64,000 nucleotides of DNA, taken from contig NZ_CP115464.1 in the NCBI RefSeq assembly GCF_027912515.1, positions 1,922,001 to 1,986,000 on the forward strand, read 5' to 3'. Made by a program: the position numbers and the translations under genes. The notes under the pieces were generated by a model. It saw nothing but the letters and a program-made list of their open reading frames with translations, had not been told where the DNA came from and made no database searches. This DNA comes from Brevundimonas sp. NIBR10. GTDB taxonomy: Bacteria > Pseudomonadota > Alphaproteobacteria > Caulobacterales > Caulobacteraceae. Positions 14,998 through 25,888 of this stretch are shown piece after piece. Numbering within the stretch: the stretch's first letter is position 1; every line of letters begins with the position of its first letter.

Positions 14998-15728
14998 TGG
15001 ATTTCCACGAGGAGGCCTTCGTCCTGTCGGCGCGGGCGCATGGTGACACCGGGGTGGTCGTCGACCTGCTGACCGAGACCCATGGGCGGCGCGGGGCCTA
15101 TGTGGCGGGCGGGGCGTCGCGCAAGATGAAGCCGTTCCTCCAGGCCGGGTCGCGGGTGATCTGTGACTACCGTGCGAGGACCAGCGACCATCTGGGCTCG
15201 GCGCGGCTGGAGGCGGTGGGCGAGGGGGTCGCGGCCCTGTTCGACGACGCCGTCGCCCTGACCGGACTGAGCGCGGCGGCGGCGGTGGCGCAAGGAGCCC
15301 TGCCGGAGCGGGAGCCGCATCCGGGAGCGTTTCTGGCGTTCGAGGCGCTGATGTCGGCGTTCCAGATCCCGGCGGTCTGGCCGGCGATCTTCGTGCGGTT
15401 CGAGGCGGGGTTGCTGGAGGATCTGGGGTTCGGGCTGGACCTGTCGCGATGCGCGGCGACGGGGTCTGTCGATGACCTGATCTATGTCAGCCCGCGCACC
15501 GGCCGGGCCGTGTCGCGCGAGGCGGGCGCCCCCTATGCCGACAAGATGCTGAAACTTCCGCCCTTCATGCTGGGGGCGCAGGCGGGTCTGGGCGAGGGGG
15601 ACGTGGGGGCCGGGCTGGACCTGACGGGCCATTTCCTGGAGCAGTTCGTCTTCCATCCCCAGAACCGGCCGATCCCCGAGGCGCGGGTGTGGATGGTCGA
15701 TCGGCTGAGAGAGTCGGGTCGGCTGTAA
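14997..15728 (+). CDS. recO: DNA repair protein RecO
   Basis: 243 residues. RecO works with RecF/RecR to load RecA on SSB-coated single-strand gaps. Seen here are the N-terminal OB-fold beginning MDFHEEAFVLSARAHGDTGVVVDLLTETHG, a basic KMKPFLQAG segment and the helical C-terminal domain with RFEAGLLEDLGFGLDLSRCAATG. The zinc-binding cysteine set found in some RecO proteins is incomplete (only one Cys, in LSRCAATG), as in many alphaproteobacteria. The start overlaps the preceding stop by one base. Confidence 0.93.
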   Translation: MDFHEEAFVLSARAHGDTGVVVDLLTETHGRRGAYVAGGASRKMKPFLQAGSRVICDYRARTSDHLGSARLEAVGEGVAALFDDAVALTGLSAAAAVAQGALPEREPHPGAFLAFEALMSAFQIPAVWPAIFVRFEAGLLEDLGFGLDLSRCAATGSVDDLIYVSPRTGRAVSREAGAPYADKMLKLPPFMLGAQAGLGEGDVGAGLDLTGHFLEQFVFHPQNRPIPEARVWMVDRLRESGRL

Positions 15729-15817
15729 AAGACGCGCATTGGCGCAATGACGGATTAACCCTGACGTGTCATGACAGACCTGTCGTTGTCAGCGACGCGT
15801 AACAGGCAGTTCCACGC

Positions 15818-17458
<1,641 letters not shown>

Positions 17459-18018
17459 GCGCATTCCATCTGGACGCCCGTGTTCAGACGGCGGACGGAA
17501 ACCTTGTAGCTCGACAACAGGTATCGAACCTCGGGCAGGTCGCAACGCAGGCTGGTGTCCGTGTTGGAGCAGGCCACCCCGGCTCTTGCCCGGCCCGCCG
17601 CGACGGCTGTGTCCCAGTCGGCATTCACGATCAGCCGCGACGTCGTGAGTACCTCACCCGAGCGCGTGCGCACCTCGATGACCAGGTCGCGGAGCGGCAG
17701 GCCATAGGCGGTGACGCTGGCCGGCACCTGATAGTGTTCCGTCGTAACCAGATCGGACCCGAAGCCCTGAACGGTGTCAGGCAGCCGGGGAAAGGATCGG
17801 TAGTGGCGCTGGATGTTGGAACAGTCGAAGTCGGTGGGTGCCTGGATCGGCAGGACGAGCGACGCCGCGAGGACGATGACGAGCATGGCGAACTCCGCTG
17901 ACGGGACTCAGCAAAGCTATGATGAGGGGCAGTGAAATCGACTGACGTAGCCTGACGGCGCGGATTTGGCCGTCATACCCGCTAGACTTCCTTCTCCGCA
18001 TCACCGATTCGATCCCGC

Positions 18019-20226
18019 ATGACCATCCACACCCCCCCGCCTCCCGAAGGCGGTCGTATCGTCGATGAGCCGATGAGCGAGGCGTTGAGCCGTCGCTATC
18101 TGGCCTATGCCCTGTCGACGATCACCAACCGGGCCCTGCCGGACGTGCGCGACGGGTTCAAGCCGGTCCACCGCCGGATCATGTACGCCATGCACCAGAT
18201 GCGGCTGAACCCGCAGGCGGCGGCGCGCAAATGCGCCAAGGTCGTCGGCGAGGTCATGGGCGGCTATCACCCGCACGGCGACGCCTCCATCTATGACGCC
18301 CTGGTGCGACTGGCGCAGGATTTCTCGCAGCGGTATCCGCTGGTCGACGGCCAGGGAAACTTCGGCAACATCGACGGCGATAACGCCGCGGCCATGCGCT
18401 ATACCGAGTGCAAGCTGACGCCGGCGGCGGTCCTGTTGATGGACGGCATCGACCAGGACTCGGTCGATTTCAAACCCACCTACGACGATCAGGACGAGGA
18501 GCCGGTGGTGCTGCCGGCCGGGTTCCCGAACCTGCTGGCCAACGGCTCGTCGGGGATCGCGGTGGGGATGGCGACGTCCATTCCTCCGCACAATGTCGGT
18601 GAGCTGATCGACGCCTGTCTGGTGCTGCTGGAGAACCCCGAGACGACGACGGCGGAGCTGGCGCAGATCGTGCCGGGGCCGGACTTCCCGACCGGCGGGG
18701 TGGCGGTCGAGGGCCATGCAGCGATCCTGGACGCCTATGAGACCGGGCGCGGCGGGGTACGGCTGCGGGCGCGCTGGGAGCGGGTGCCGCTGGAGCGCGG
18801 CGGGTATCAGGTCGTCGTCACCGAGATGCCGTACCAGGTCGGCAAGTCCAAACTGGTAGAACAGCTGGCCGAACTGATCGAGCAGAAGAAGGCGCCGCTG
18901 CTGGCCGATGTGCGCGACGAGTCGGCCGAGGACATCCGGCTGGTGCTTGAGCCCAAGAGCCGCACCATCGAGGCCGAGGCCCTGATGGAGAGCCTGTTCC
19001 GGCTGTCGGATCTGGAGGTGCGGTTCCCGATCAACATGAACGTGCTGGACGCCACGGGCACGCCGGGCGTGATGGGGCTGAAGGCGTGCTTGCAGGCCTT
19101 CCTGGATCACCGACGGGTGGTGTTGATCCGGCGGGCCAATTGGCGGATTGAGCGGGTCGAGAAGCGGCTGCACCTGCTGGAAGGCCTTCGGATCGTCTTC
19201 CTGAACCTGGACGAGGTCATCCGGATCGTGCGCGAGGAGGAGCAGCCCAAGGCGGTGCTGATCGCGCGCTTCGGCCTGAGTGAGATGCAGGCCGACTATG
19301 TCCTCGACACCCGGCTGCGCCAGTTGGCGCGGATCGAGGAAATGGCGATCGAGAAGGAATACTCAGAACTGGCCGCCGAGCTGGCCGGGCTGAAGGCCAT
19401 GATCGGCTCGCCGGCGAAACAGAACAAGCTGATGATCGTGGGCCTGCAGGATGTCAGGAAGGCGATGATCTCGCCGCGCCGGACGACGATCGCGGAAGCC
19501 GTGGATGCATCGGCCTTCACCGCGCCCGAGGCCTATATTCCGCGCGAGGCCATCACCGTGATCCTGTCGGAACGGGGCTGGATCCGGGCGACCAAGGGCA
19601 AGGTCGAGGATCCGTCGGAGCTGAAGTTCAAGGAAGGCGACAGCCTGGGCTTCCTGGTGCCGGCGTTCACGACCGACAAGATCCTGGTCGCGGCCTCGGA
19701 CGGGCGGGTCTTCACGCTGACGGCTGACAAGCTGGCCGGCGGGCGCGGGCACGGCGAGCCGCTGCGCCTGATGATCGAGCTGGAGGAGAAGGCCGAGATC
19801 GTCGCCGTCATGGCGCATCAGCCGGGGCAGAAGCTGCTGGTGGCGTCCAAGGACGGATACGGTTTCGTGGCCCCCGAGGACGACCTGATCGCCTCCAAGC
19901 GCGGCGGCAAACAGGTGCTGAACGGCGAGCTCAAGGCCCTGCTGCGGATCGGGACGGCGGACCATGTGGCGGCGCTGGGCGAGAACCTGAAGACGCTGAT
20001 CTTCCCGGTCGCCGAACTGCCCGAGATGGGGCGCGGCAAGGGGGTCAGGCTGCAGGCCTACAAGGGCGGGGGCCTTCAGGACATCACGGTGTTCAGCGCC
20101 GAGACCGGGCCGGAATGGGCGGACGGCGGCGGACGTCGCAGGAACTGGCCGGACTGGAAGGACTGGCTGGGCAAGCGGGCCCAGACCGGGCGGATGGGGC
20201 CGAGGGGACTGCGCAAGTTCCGCTAG
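18019..20226 (+). CDS. parC: DNA topoisomerase IV subunit A
   Basis: 735 residues. ParC with ParE decatenates daughter chromosomes. The winged-helix/tower region opens with [32 protein letters not shown]. The catalytic tyrosine is Tyr128 in AAAMRYTE, preceded by [11 protein letters not shown]. The C-terminal part is a short beta-pinwheel ([13 protein letters not shown] repeats), shorter than in GyrA and without a GyrA box, which supports ParC rather than GyrA. At the quinolone-determining position (E. coli Ser80) the sequence is [12 protein letters not shown], i.e. Ala89. It shares its TAG (CTAG) with the convergent gene. A GCTAGACT element at 17991 may be its -10 box. Confidence 0.95.
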   Translation: MTIHTPPPPEGGRIVDEPMSEALSRRYLAYALSTITNRALPDVRDGFKPVHRRIMYAMHQMRLNPQAAARKCAKVVGEVMGGYHPHGDASIYDALVRLAQDFSQRYPLVDGQGNFGNIDGDNAAAMRYTECKLTPAAVLLMDGIDQDSVDFKPTYDDQDEEPVVLPAGFPNLLANGSSGIAVGMATSIPPHNVGELIDACLVLLENPETTTAELAQIVPGPDFPTGGVAVEGHAAILDAYETGRGGVRLRARWERVPLERGGYQVVVTEMPYQVGKSKLVEQLAELIEQKKAPLLADVRDESAEDIRLVLEPKSRTIEAEALMESLFRLSDLEVRFPINMNVLDATGTPGVMGLKACLQAFLDHRRVVLIRRANWRIERVEKRLHLLEGLRIVFLNLDEVIRIVREEEQPKAVLIARFGLSEMQADYVLDTRLRQLARIEEMAIEKEYSELAAELAGLKAMIGSPAKQNKLMIVGLQDVRKAMISPRRTTIAEAVDASAFTAPEAYIPREAITVILSERGWIRATKGKVEDPSELKFKEGDSLGFLVPAFTTDKILVAASDGRVFTLTADKLAGGRGHGEPLRLMIELEEKAEIVAVMAHQPGQKLLVASKDGYGFVAPEDDLIASKRGGKQVLNGELKALLRIGTADHVAALGENLKTLIFPVAELPEMGRGKGVRLQAYKGGGLQDITVFSAETGPEWADGGGRRRNWPDWKDWLGKRAQTGRMGPRGLRKFR

Positions 20227-20624
20227 TCGGCGGCTTCGACGGCCTCGGTCGCTTCGCGGGCGATGCGCTCGGACAGGGCGCGACAGACCCGCTGGTCGCC
20301 GTCCATGGCCTGGAGGGTGATCGGCGCGCGACGGTTCAGCCCGGGTCCATAGAGGGCGATCTGGCGATCTACATCGGTACGGATGGCGGCGTCGGTGTCG
20401 GCGTTCAGGATGCCCAGCGGCTCGCCGTACAGATAGGCCAGGTTGTCGTAGGCCACGGCGGCCGTCACTCCCGCCTGACGCAACTCGGCATCACCGGCCA
20501 GACCCGCCGCCGCCGAGGCCATCCGGAAGGTCGCCGCGCATCCGACCATCTGGTCGTAGGTGATCCGGTCCGCGGCGGGGGACGCCTGAACCGTCGCCGA
20601 CAGCAGGAAGGCGACAAGGCTCAT
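20223..20624 (-). CDS. Small secreted protein, tandem paralogue
   Basis: 133 residues with signal peptide MSLVAFLLSATVQA. The mature part is helical, with QMVGCAATFRMASAAAGLAG, LAYLYGEPLGI, and a cysteine in QRVCRALSERIA. It resembles the protein encoded immediately upstream (LAYIFGPPVGY at the same relative place, matched cysteines), so the two look like an old tandem duplication. Function unknown. Its ATG overlaps the upstream TGA (ATGA), and its stop shares bases with the parC stop. Confidence 0.75.
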   Translation of the reverse strand: MSLVAFLLSATVQASPAADRITYDQMVGCAATFRMASAAAGLAGDAELRQAGVTAAVAYDNLAYLYGEPLGILNADTDAAIRTDVDRQIALYGPGLNRRAPITLQAMDGDQRVCRALSERIAREATEAVEAAD

Positions 20625-21016
20625 TGCAGTGTGAAGCCGCGCCGGGCCGCCATGTCGCGAAGGCTGTCGGTGCAGCCCTTCTGTTCGCTGTTCATGTAGT
20701 CCAGCGTCGCCCGCCGGCTGTCGGGGTTGGCGAGCGGGACGTCCCAGGCCATGCGTTGCTGCCTGAGTTGATTGGCCAGGGACGTATCGGTCGCGGCGCG
20801 ATCGTATCCGACCGGAGGCCCGAAGATGTAGGCCAGATCGCGCCAAAGGTCGGCCGCCTCGTTCGACGGCTGGGCCGAGCCGCCGCCATAGCGGACGACG
20901 ACCTCGCCGGCGTGGCGAAAGACGCCGCCGCACATCAGGGCGGTCATATAGTCGGCCCGGTCGGCGGTCGACTGGGGCGTCAGGGCCAGGACGGATGCGA
21001 GGGTCAGGGCGATCAT
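20621..21016 (-). CDS. Small secreted protein, tandem paralogue
   Basis: 131 residues with signal peptide MIALTLASVLALTPQ. The mature part has TALMCGGVFRHAGEVV, LAYIFGPPVGYDRAATDTS and a C-terminal cysteine in QKGCTDSLRDMAARRG. It is similar in layout to the next gene and translationally coupled to it. The family is not recognised. It is divergent from lemA. Confidence 0.75.
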   Translation of the reverse strand: MIALTLASVLALTPQSTADRADYMTALMCGGVFRHAGEVVVRYGGGSAQPSNEAADLWRDLAYIFGPPVGYDRAATDTSLANQLRQQRMAWDVPLANPDSRRATLDYMNSEQKGCTDSLRDMAARRGFTLQ

Positions 21017-21080
21017 CGGGGCAGTTTGTCGCGATCGACGCGTCGAGGCGACTGACGCGATCTGACGCCGATTTCGCTAT

Positions 21081-21108
21081 TCGACGGCCGGTGTTCGCGC
21101 GATAATCG
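21081..21108 (+). promoter_or_regulatory. Likely promoter of lemA
   Basis: TCGACGG (21081-21087), 13 nt, then GATAATCG (21101-21108) closely follow the Caulobacter housekeeping pattern TTGACgS-N10-14-GCTAnAwC. The start would fall about 15-20 nt before the lemA ATG, where GGAGGG serves as RBS. Confidence 0.55.
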
Positions 21109-21131
21109 CCGGATCGAATTGGAGGGTCGTC

Positions 21132-21701
21132 ATGATTGCCTTGATCGTCGTCGTCGTCATCGTCGCTATCGTCGCCTTCGTGGTGATCGGGGCCTATAAC
21201 CGGCTGGTGGCCCTGGACCAGAGCGCGGACCAGGCCTTCGCCGACATCGACGTGCAGCTGAAGCAGCGCAACGACCTGATCCCCAACCTGGTCGAGACGG
21301 TGAAGGGCTATGCCAGCCACGAGGCCGGGACCCTGGCCGCCGTGACCCAGGCGCGCGCGGCGGCGGCCGGTGCCACCTCGGTCAACGACAAGGTCGCGGC
21401 CGACAACATGATGACCGCAGCGCTGGGCAAGCTGTTCGCGGTGGCCGAGGCCTATCCGGACCTGAAGGCCAACACCAACTTCCTGGAGCTGCAGCGCGAG
21501 CTGTCGGACATAGAGAACAAGCTAGCCGCCGCGCGCCGGTTCTTCAACAACGCGGTCAGCGAGTTCAACGCGGTGCGGGCCCAGTTCCCGACCGTGCTGT
21601 TCGCCGGCATGTTCGGTTTCGGATCGGAGAAGCCCTTCTTCGCGGTGGACGCCGCAGACCGTGCCGCCATGACCGCCGCCCCGCCGTCGGTGAAATTCTA
21701 G
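21132..21701 (+). CDS. lemA: LemA family protein
   Basis: 189 residues. One N-terminal membrane anchor (about 2-22), then the LemA four-helix domain with the signature YNRLVALDQSADQAFADIDVQLKQRNDLIPNLV and the LQRELSDIENKLAAARRFFN segment. LemA proteins are membrane-anchored; their function is unclear, but they often sit next to an M48 peptidase, as here (9 bp gap). A GGAGGG RBS precedes the ATG. Likely an operon with the peptidase gene. Confidence 0.93.
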   Translation: MIALIVVVVIVAIVAFVVIGAYNRLVALDQSADQAFADIDVQLKQRNDLIPNLVETVKGYASHEAGTLAAVTQARAAAAGATSVNDKVAADNMMTAALGKLFAVAEAYPDLKANTNFLELQRELSDIENKLAAARRFFNNAVSEFNAVRAQFPTVLFAGMFGFGSEKPFFAVDAADRAAMTAAPPSVKF

Positions 21702-21710
21702 GGCCCAACC

Positions 21711-22766
21711 GTGATGGGCGCCGTCGGGCTCAAGACCCACATCTGGGCCAACAACACCCGGTCGATCGTGCTGCTGGCCGGATTTCCGGTGCTGCTGGTG
21801 CTGATCCTGTACGGGTTGCAGCTGATCCTGATGGGGTTCGGCTTCCTGCCCAACTCCGGCGGGTCGCTGGGCGACGACATGGGGATGGCGGCGTCGATGC
21901 TGGCCGGGACCATCCCGCTGGCGCTGGTGATCGCCGGGGTCTGGTTTGCCATCGCCTGGGTCGGCAACCAGGCGATGATTGACGCCATGACCGGGGCCCG
22001 CAAGGTCACCCGAAGCGATCAGCCCGAGCTCTACAACCTGCTGGAAAACCTGTGCATCTCGCGCGGGATCAAGACTCCGACCCTGCGGATTATCGAGACC
22101 GACACGATGAACGCCTACGCCTCGGGCCTGTCCGAGGGGCACTACAGCGTGACCGTGACCTCGGGCCTGATGCAGGCACTTGACCGCGACGAGATGGAGG
22201 CCGTGCTGGCCCACGAACTGACCCACATCCTGAACAAGGACGTGCGGACCATGGTGATCGCCTCGATCTTCGCCGGGATCATAAGCGTGATCGCCCAGCT
22301 GATCTTTCGCGGTCTGTTCTATGTCCGGGGCGGGGGCAGAAAGAACAAGAACGCAGGCGCGCTGATCGCCGTCGGCCTGATCATCGCCGCCATCGGGTTC
22401 GCCCTGTCGATCGTGATCCGGCTGATGCTGTCGCGCACGCGCGAGTTCGTGGCGGACGCCGGGTCGGTCGAGCTGACCAAGAACCCGGATGCGATGATTT
22501 CGGCGCTGAGGAAGATTTCGGGTCGCTCCTATGTGCGGGCTCCGGACGACGTGCAGGGGATGTTCCTGGATAACGAGCCCGAGAAGGGGAACCTGGTCGA
22601 CGAGATGTTCGCGACGCATCCGCCGATCGAGAAACGGATCGCGGCGCTGGTGGAGTATGCGGGCGGGCGTGATCAGGGGCCCCGGGATCCCGACGCGCTG
22701 GAGGCGGGCGTACCCGTGACGGCGGTTCCGACCACGACCTATGGTACCGCAGTCCCGACAAGCTGA
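21711..22766 (+). CDS. HtpX-like M48 metalloprotease
   Basis: 351 residues. Two N-terminal membrane helices (about 18-40, 60-83), then the zinc site HELTH at 168-172 with Glu245 in REFVAD as third ligand, and two further helices (about 180-200 and 217-237). The arrangement is that of HtpX-type membrane proteases, which degrade damaged membrane proteins from the cytoplasmic side. It is longer than E. coli HtpX because of an extended N-terminus and a Pro/Thr-rich tail. It starts GTG (21711) or the next codon ATG. Cotranscribed with lemA. The symbol htpX is possible, but this LemA-linked group is distinct. Confidence 0.9.
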   Translation: MMGAVGLKTHIWANNTRSIVLLAGFPVLLVLILYGLQLILMGFGFLPNSGGSLGDDMGMAASMLAGTIPLALVIAGVWFAIAWVGNQAMIDAMTGARKVTRSDQPELYNLLENLCISRGIKTPTLRIIETDTMNAYASGLSEGHYSVTVTSGLMQALDRDEMEAVLAHELTHILNKDVRTMVIASIFAGIISVIAQLIFRGLFYVRGGGRKNKNAGALIAVGLIIAAIGFALSIVIRLMLSRTREFVADAGSVELTKNPDAMISALRKISGRSYVRAPDDVQGMFLDNEPEKGNLVDEMFATHPPIEKRIAALVEYAGGRDQGPRDPDALEAGVPVTAVPTTTYGTAVPTS

Positions 22767-22777
22767 AGGCGTTCGTG

Positions 22778-23071
22778 ATGGCCAAAGACAAGATTGAAGT
22801 CGAGAATTTCACCAGCCCGGGGCACGTACAGCGCGTCGACGCCGACAAGTATCTGGCGATGCGCGCCGCCTACCTCGCGGTGCTACCTGCCGATGGTGAG
22901 GGTGCCACGCCAGCCGAGATCAAGAGCGCGCTTTTGCCGAGCCTGCCCGAGGCGCTCTTTCCTGGCGGCGACACGGCCGGATGGTGGGCGAAATGCGTCC
23001 AACTTGACCTCGAGGCCAAGGGTCTGATCGTCCGTGGACCGAAGCCCCCCGTCAGGCTGCGTAAAGCCTAG
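22778..23071 (+). CDS. Small conserved protein (DUF6958-like)
   Basis: 97 residues, soluble. IEVENFTSPGHVQRVDADKYLAMRAAYLAVLP at the start and LFPGGDTAGWWAKCVQLDLEAKGLI near the end match what I recall of DUF6958 proteins, which have a winged-helix look; the match is from memory. It follows the M48 gene by 11 bp and may be in that operon. An adjacent GTG (22775) is an alternative start. It overlaps the 3' end of bpt by 4 bp. Confidence 0.75.
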   Translation: MAKDKIEVENFTSPGHVQRVDADKYLAMRAAYLAVLPADGEGATPAEIKSALLPSLPEALFPGGDTAGWWAKCVQLDLEAKGLIVRGPKPPVRLRKA

Positions 23072-23805
23072 ACGTCCAGCCGCGTCCAGCCCAGCGGCTT
23101 GAGCACTTCCATCGGCCGGAAGCCGGCCTTGTAGTCCATCTTGGTCGAACCCTCGACCCAGTAGCCCAGGTAGACGAAGGGCAGGGTCACCGCTGCCGCC
23201 TGACGAATATGGTCGAGAATGGCGAAGACGCCGAGCGACCGCTTCTCAAGCGCCGGATCGAAGAAGGAATAGACCATCGACAGGCCGTCGCTCAGCAGGT
23301 CGGTCAGGCTGACCGCGACCAGATCGCCGGGGCCGCCGTCGGTGGATGGCAGGCGGTATTCGATCAGATGGGTGCGGACCGCCGTATCCTCGACCATGGC
23401 GACATAGTCGGCCCAGGTCATGTCGGTCATGCCGCCGCCCGGATGGCGGGTGGCCAGATAGCGCTTCAGCAGCACGAACTGCTCCATCGTCGCCTCGGCC
23501 TCGACCAGGTCGCGCGACAGGTCGGCATTGCGCGAGATGATCTTGCGCTGGGTGCGGGTCGGAGCGAACTCCGGCACCGGCAGGCGCACCGAGATGCAGG
23601 CGTCGCAGCCCTCGCAGGCGGGGCGATAGGCGATGTTCTGACTGCGGCGGAAGCCGGCGTGGGTCAGCTCGTCGTTGACGTGGGCACCGTCGCTGAACGG
23701 CAGGTTGGCGAACACCTTCCGCTCGGTCATGCCCGGCAGATAGGGGCAGGGCGCGATCGCGGTCATGAAGAAGCGCAGCTGACGGGTCGGGACGAACTGG
23801 GTCAC
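23068..23805 (-). CDS. bpt: Aspartate/glutamate leucyltransferase (arginyl-tRNA-transferase family)
   Basis: 245 residues. Bpt/Ate proteins add Leu (Bpt) or Arg (Ate) from tRNA to proteins with N-terminal Asp/Glu. The family cysteine motif is seen in CPYLPGMTERKVFANLP, and YRPACEGCDACISVRLPV carries the CxxC pair. C-terminal GYWVEGSTKMDYKAGFRPMEVL is conserved. The short bacterial length points to Bpt rather than eukaryotic Ate1. The start is GTG 23805; it overlaps the stop of a 23-codon ORF (GTGA). Confidence 0.9.
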   Translation of the reverse strand: MTQFVPTRQLRFFMTAIAPCPYLPGMTERKVFANLPFSDGAHVNDELTHAGFRRSQNIAYRPACEGCDACISVRLPVPEFAPTRTQRKIISRNADLSRDLVEAEATMEQFVLLKRYLATRHPGGGMTDMTWADYVAMVEDTAVRTHLIEYRLPSTDGGPGDLVAVSLTDLLSDGLSMVYSFFDPALEKRSLGVFAILDHIRQAAAVTLPFVYLGYWVEGSTKMDYKAGFRPMEVLKPLGWTRLDV

Positions 23806-23873
23806 GGCGTCAGGTCCGCACGCGTTCTGGCCGATCGTATGGCGTCGCAGAAATCATCGTCGGATTTGGCCAT
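23802..23873 (-). CDS. Possible 23-residue leader peptide before bpt
   Basis: ATG at 23873 opens a short frame (MAKSDDDFCDAIRSARTRAD, then LTP) whose TGA overlaps the GTG of bpt. The overlap suggests coupling. The RBS is weak and the ORF could be chance. It is not seen to encode a run of regulatory codons. Confidence 0.3.
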   Translation of the reverse strand: MAKSDDDFCDAIRSARTRADLTP

Positions 23874-23934
23874 GGTTCGCACAGGGCTCGCAAGAGCGTT
23901 CGCGCCACAGTGGACGTCGCGCGTTGTCAGGTCG

Positions 23935-25074
23935 TTAACCCTGGGCCGCTTGGGCTCGGGCCGCGAACCAGGGACGCAGACGGGCCAGCGCCTCTTCGAT
24001 CTGCGGCGTCGAGACGGCGAAGCTGAAGCGCATGAAATGCGGCCCATCGACCGGATCGAAATCCACGCCCGGCGCGGTGGCGACGCCCGTGTCGCGCAGC
24101 AACTGCTCGCAGAAGGCCACGCTGTCGTCGGTCAGATGCCCGATGTCGGCCCAGATGTAGAAGGCGCCGTCGGGCGGGGCGATGGTCTTGAGGCCCAGGG
24201 ACGGCAGGGCGTCCAGGATCAGGGCGCGGTTCCGGCGGTAGGTCTCGATGTGGCCTTCCAGCTCGTCGATGCAGTCCATGGCGATCAGGCCGGCGTGCTG
24301 GCTGAGCGACGGTGGGGTCAAGAACAGGTTGCCGATATAGGCCCGGGCGGTCTCGACGTGGTCGGCGGGGACCAGCAACCAGCCCAGCCGCCACCCCGCC
24401 ATGCTCCAGTATTTGGAGAAGGAGTTGATCACCATGGCGCCGGGCGCGAACTGCAGCATCGAGGGCTGCGGGCCGACGTAGCTGAGGCCGTGGTAGATCT
24501 CGTCCGAGATGACGGCGATGCCGCGCGCGCGGCAGACCTCTGCGATAGCGGCCATCTCGTCGGGCGCGATGACCGAGCCGGTGGGGTTGGCGGGGCTGGC
24601 GATGATCACCCCGGCCGGAGCGGGATCGAGGGCTGACAGGGCGGCGGCGGTCAGCTGATAGTGTTCGGCGGGACCGCAGGCGATCTCGACCGGGGTCATG
24701 TTGAGCCCCTTCACCGTGTTGCGATAGGCCACATAGCCCGGCCGGGCCATGGCGATCCGGTCGCCCGGCTGGAACCGCGAGGCGAGCGCCAGCACGAGCG
24801 CGGGCGAGGCGCCGTTGGTCAGCAGCAGCCGGTCGGGATCGACGGTGACGCCGTATCGGTAGAGGTAAAGTTTCGCGATGCGGGCCTTGAGGGGGGCGCT
24901 CTCCCAATAGCCCATGGCGTCGGCGTCGAGGACGCGGTGGGCTTCGGCGATCGCCGCGGCGGGGGCGCCCGTCGAAGGCTGGCCGAACTCCATATGGATC
25001 ACGCTGCGCCCCTCGGCCTTCAGGGCGTGGGCAAGGCGGCTGATGGTGATGGCGCGGAAGGGTTCGATGGTCAT
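23935..25074 (-). CDS. PLP-dependent class I/II aminotransferase
   Basis: 379 residues of fold type I. Visible are MEFGQPSTGAP near the N-terminus, TNGASPALVLALA, ASPANPTGSVI with the substrate-binding Asn, ISDEIYHGL with the PLP-ring Asp, and SFSKYWSMAGWRLGW with the Schiff-base lysine, then a C-terminal RFSFAVS with the carboxylate-binding Arg. The substrate is not predictable from this. The start overlaps the rsmA stop by 4 bp, so it ends the lpt-surA-pdxA-rsmA operon. Confidence 0.9.
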   Translation of the reverse strand: MTIEPFRAITISRLAHALKAEGRSVIHMEFGQPSTGAPAAAIAEAHRVLDADAMGYWESAPLKARIAKLYLYRYGVTVDPDRLLLTNGASPALVLALASRFQPGDRIAMARPGYVAYRNTVKGLNMTPVEIACGPAEHYQLTAAALSALDPAPAGVIIASPANPTGSVIAPDEMAAIAEVCRARGIAVISDEIYHGLSYVGPQPSMLQFAPGAMVINSFSKYWSMAGWRLGWLLVPADHVETARAYIGNLFLTPPSLSQHAGLIAMDCIDELEGHIETYRRNRALILDALPSLGLKTIAPPDGAFYIWADIGHLTDDSVAFCEQLLRDTGVATAPGVDFDPVDGPHFMRFSFAVSTPQIEEALARLRPWFAARAQAAQG

Positions 25075-25880
25075 TTGACGGCCTCCGCCAGTCGCAGGAA
25101 CCCCGCCAGGTCGATCGTCTCGGCGCGGGCATCGGGGTCGATGGCGGCGGCCTCGCACAGGGCAGCGCCGCCCAGGGTCTTGAGGCTGGAGCGGAGCATC
25201 TTGCGGCGCTGGCCGAAGGCTGCGGCGGTGACGGTCTCCAGCCGTTTCAGGGTCTCGCGATCGGGACGGTCCGTCTTGGGGATCAGGTGGACGACGGCGG
25301 AGGCGACCTTGGGCGGGGGGGTGAAGGCGGCGGCAGGGAGGTGCATGACGATGCGGGCCTCGGCCACGGCCTGGGAGATGACGGCGAGACGGCCGTAGGC
25401 GTCGTCTCCGGGGGCGGCGACGATCCGCTCGGCGACCTCCTTCTGGAACATCAGGGTCAGGGCGTGGGGCGTCCACGGTCCGGTCAGCCACTTGATCAGC
25501 AGGGCCGTGCCGACATTGTAAGGCAGGTTGGACACCAGATGGGTCGGGCCGGTGGTCCGCTCGGCCTCGGTGACCTTGAGCGCGTCGGCCTGGACGATGG
25601 TCAGGCGGCCGGAGTCGTCGTCGAGTTCGGTCAGCAGGGGGACGAAGCGGGGGTCCTTCTCGACCAGCACGACCTGGCCAGCGTCGCTTTCCAGGATGGC
25701 GCGGGTCAGGCCGCCGGGACCGGGGCCGACCTCGATCACCGCGCGGCCCTCGAACGGGCCGGCCAGGCGGACGATCTTGCGCGTGATGTTGAGGTCCAGC
25801 AGGAAATGCTGGCCGAAGCTTTTCTTGGCCAAGAGGCCGTGGGCTTCGAGGGATTCGCGCAGAGGGGGGAGGTCGGTCAC
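25071..25880 (-). CDS. rsmA: 16S rRNA (adenine1518/1519-N6) dimethyltransferase
   Basis: 269 residues, standard length for RsmA/KsgA, which dimethylates two adenines in helix 45 of 16S rRNA late in 30S assembly. Motifs: KKSFGQHFLLD (19-29), the SAM loop EVGPGPGGLT (50-59), VEKDPRFVP, and the catalytic NLPYNV (118-123). The start is GTG 25880. It lies between pdxA (8 bp) and the aminotransferase (overlap), the common surA-pdxA-rsmA arrangement. Confidence 0.96.
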   Translation of the reverse strand: MTDLPPLRESLEAHGLLAKKSFGQHFLLDLNITRKIVRLAGPFEGRAVIEVGPGPGGLTRAILESDAGQVVLVEKDPRFVPLLTELDDDSGRLTIVQADALKVTEAERTTGPTHLVSNLPYNVGTALLIKWLTGPWTPHALTLMFQKEVAERIVAAPGDDAYGRLAVISQAVAEARIVMHLPAAAFTPPPKVASAVVHLIPKTDRPDRETLKRLETVTAAAFGQRRKMLRSSLKTLGGAALCEAAAIDPDARAETIDLAGFLRLAEAVK

Positions 25881-25888
25881 ACCGCTGT

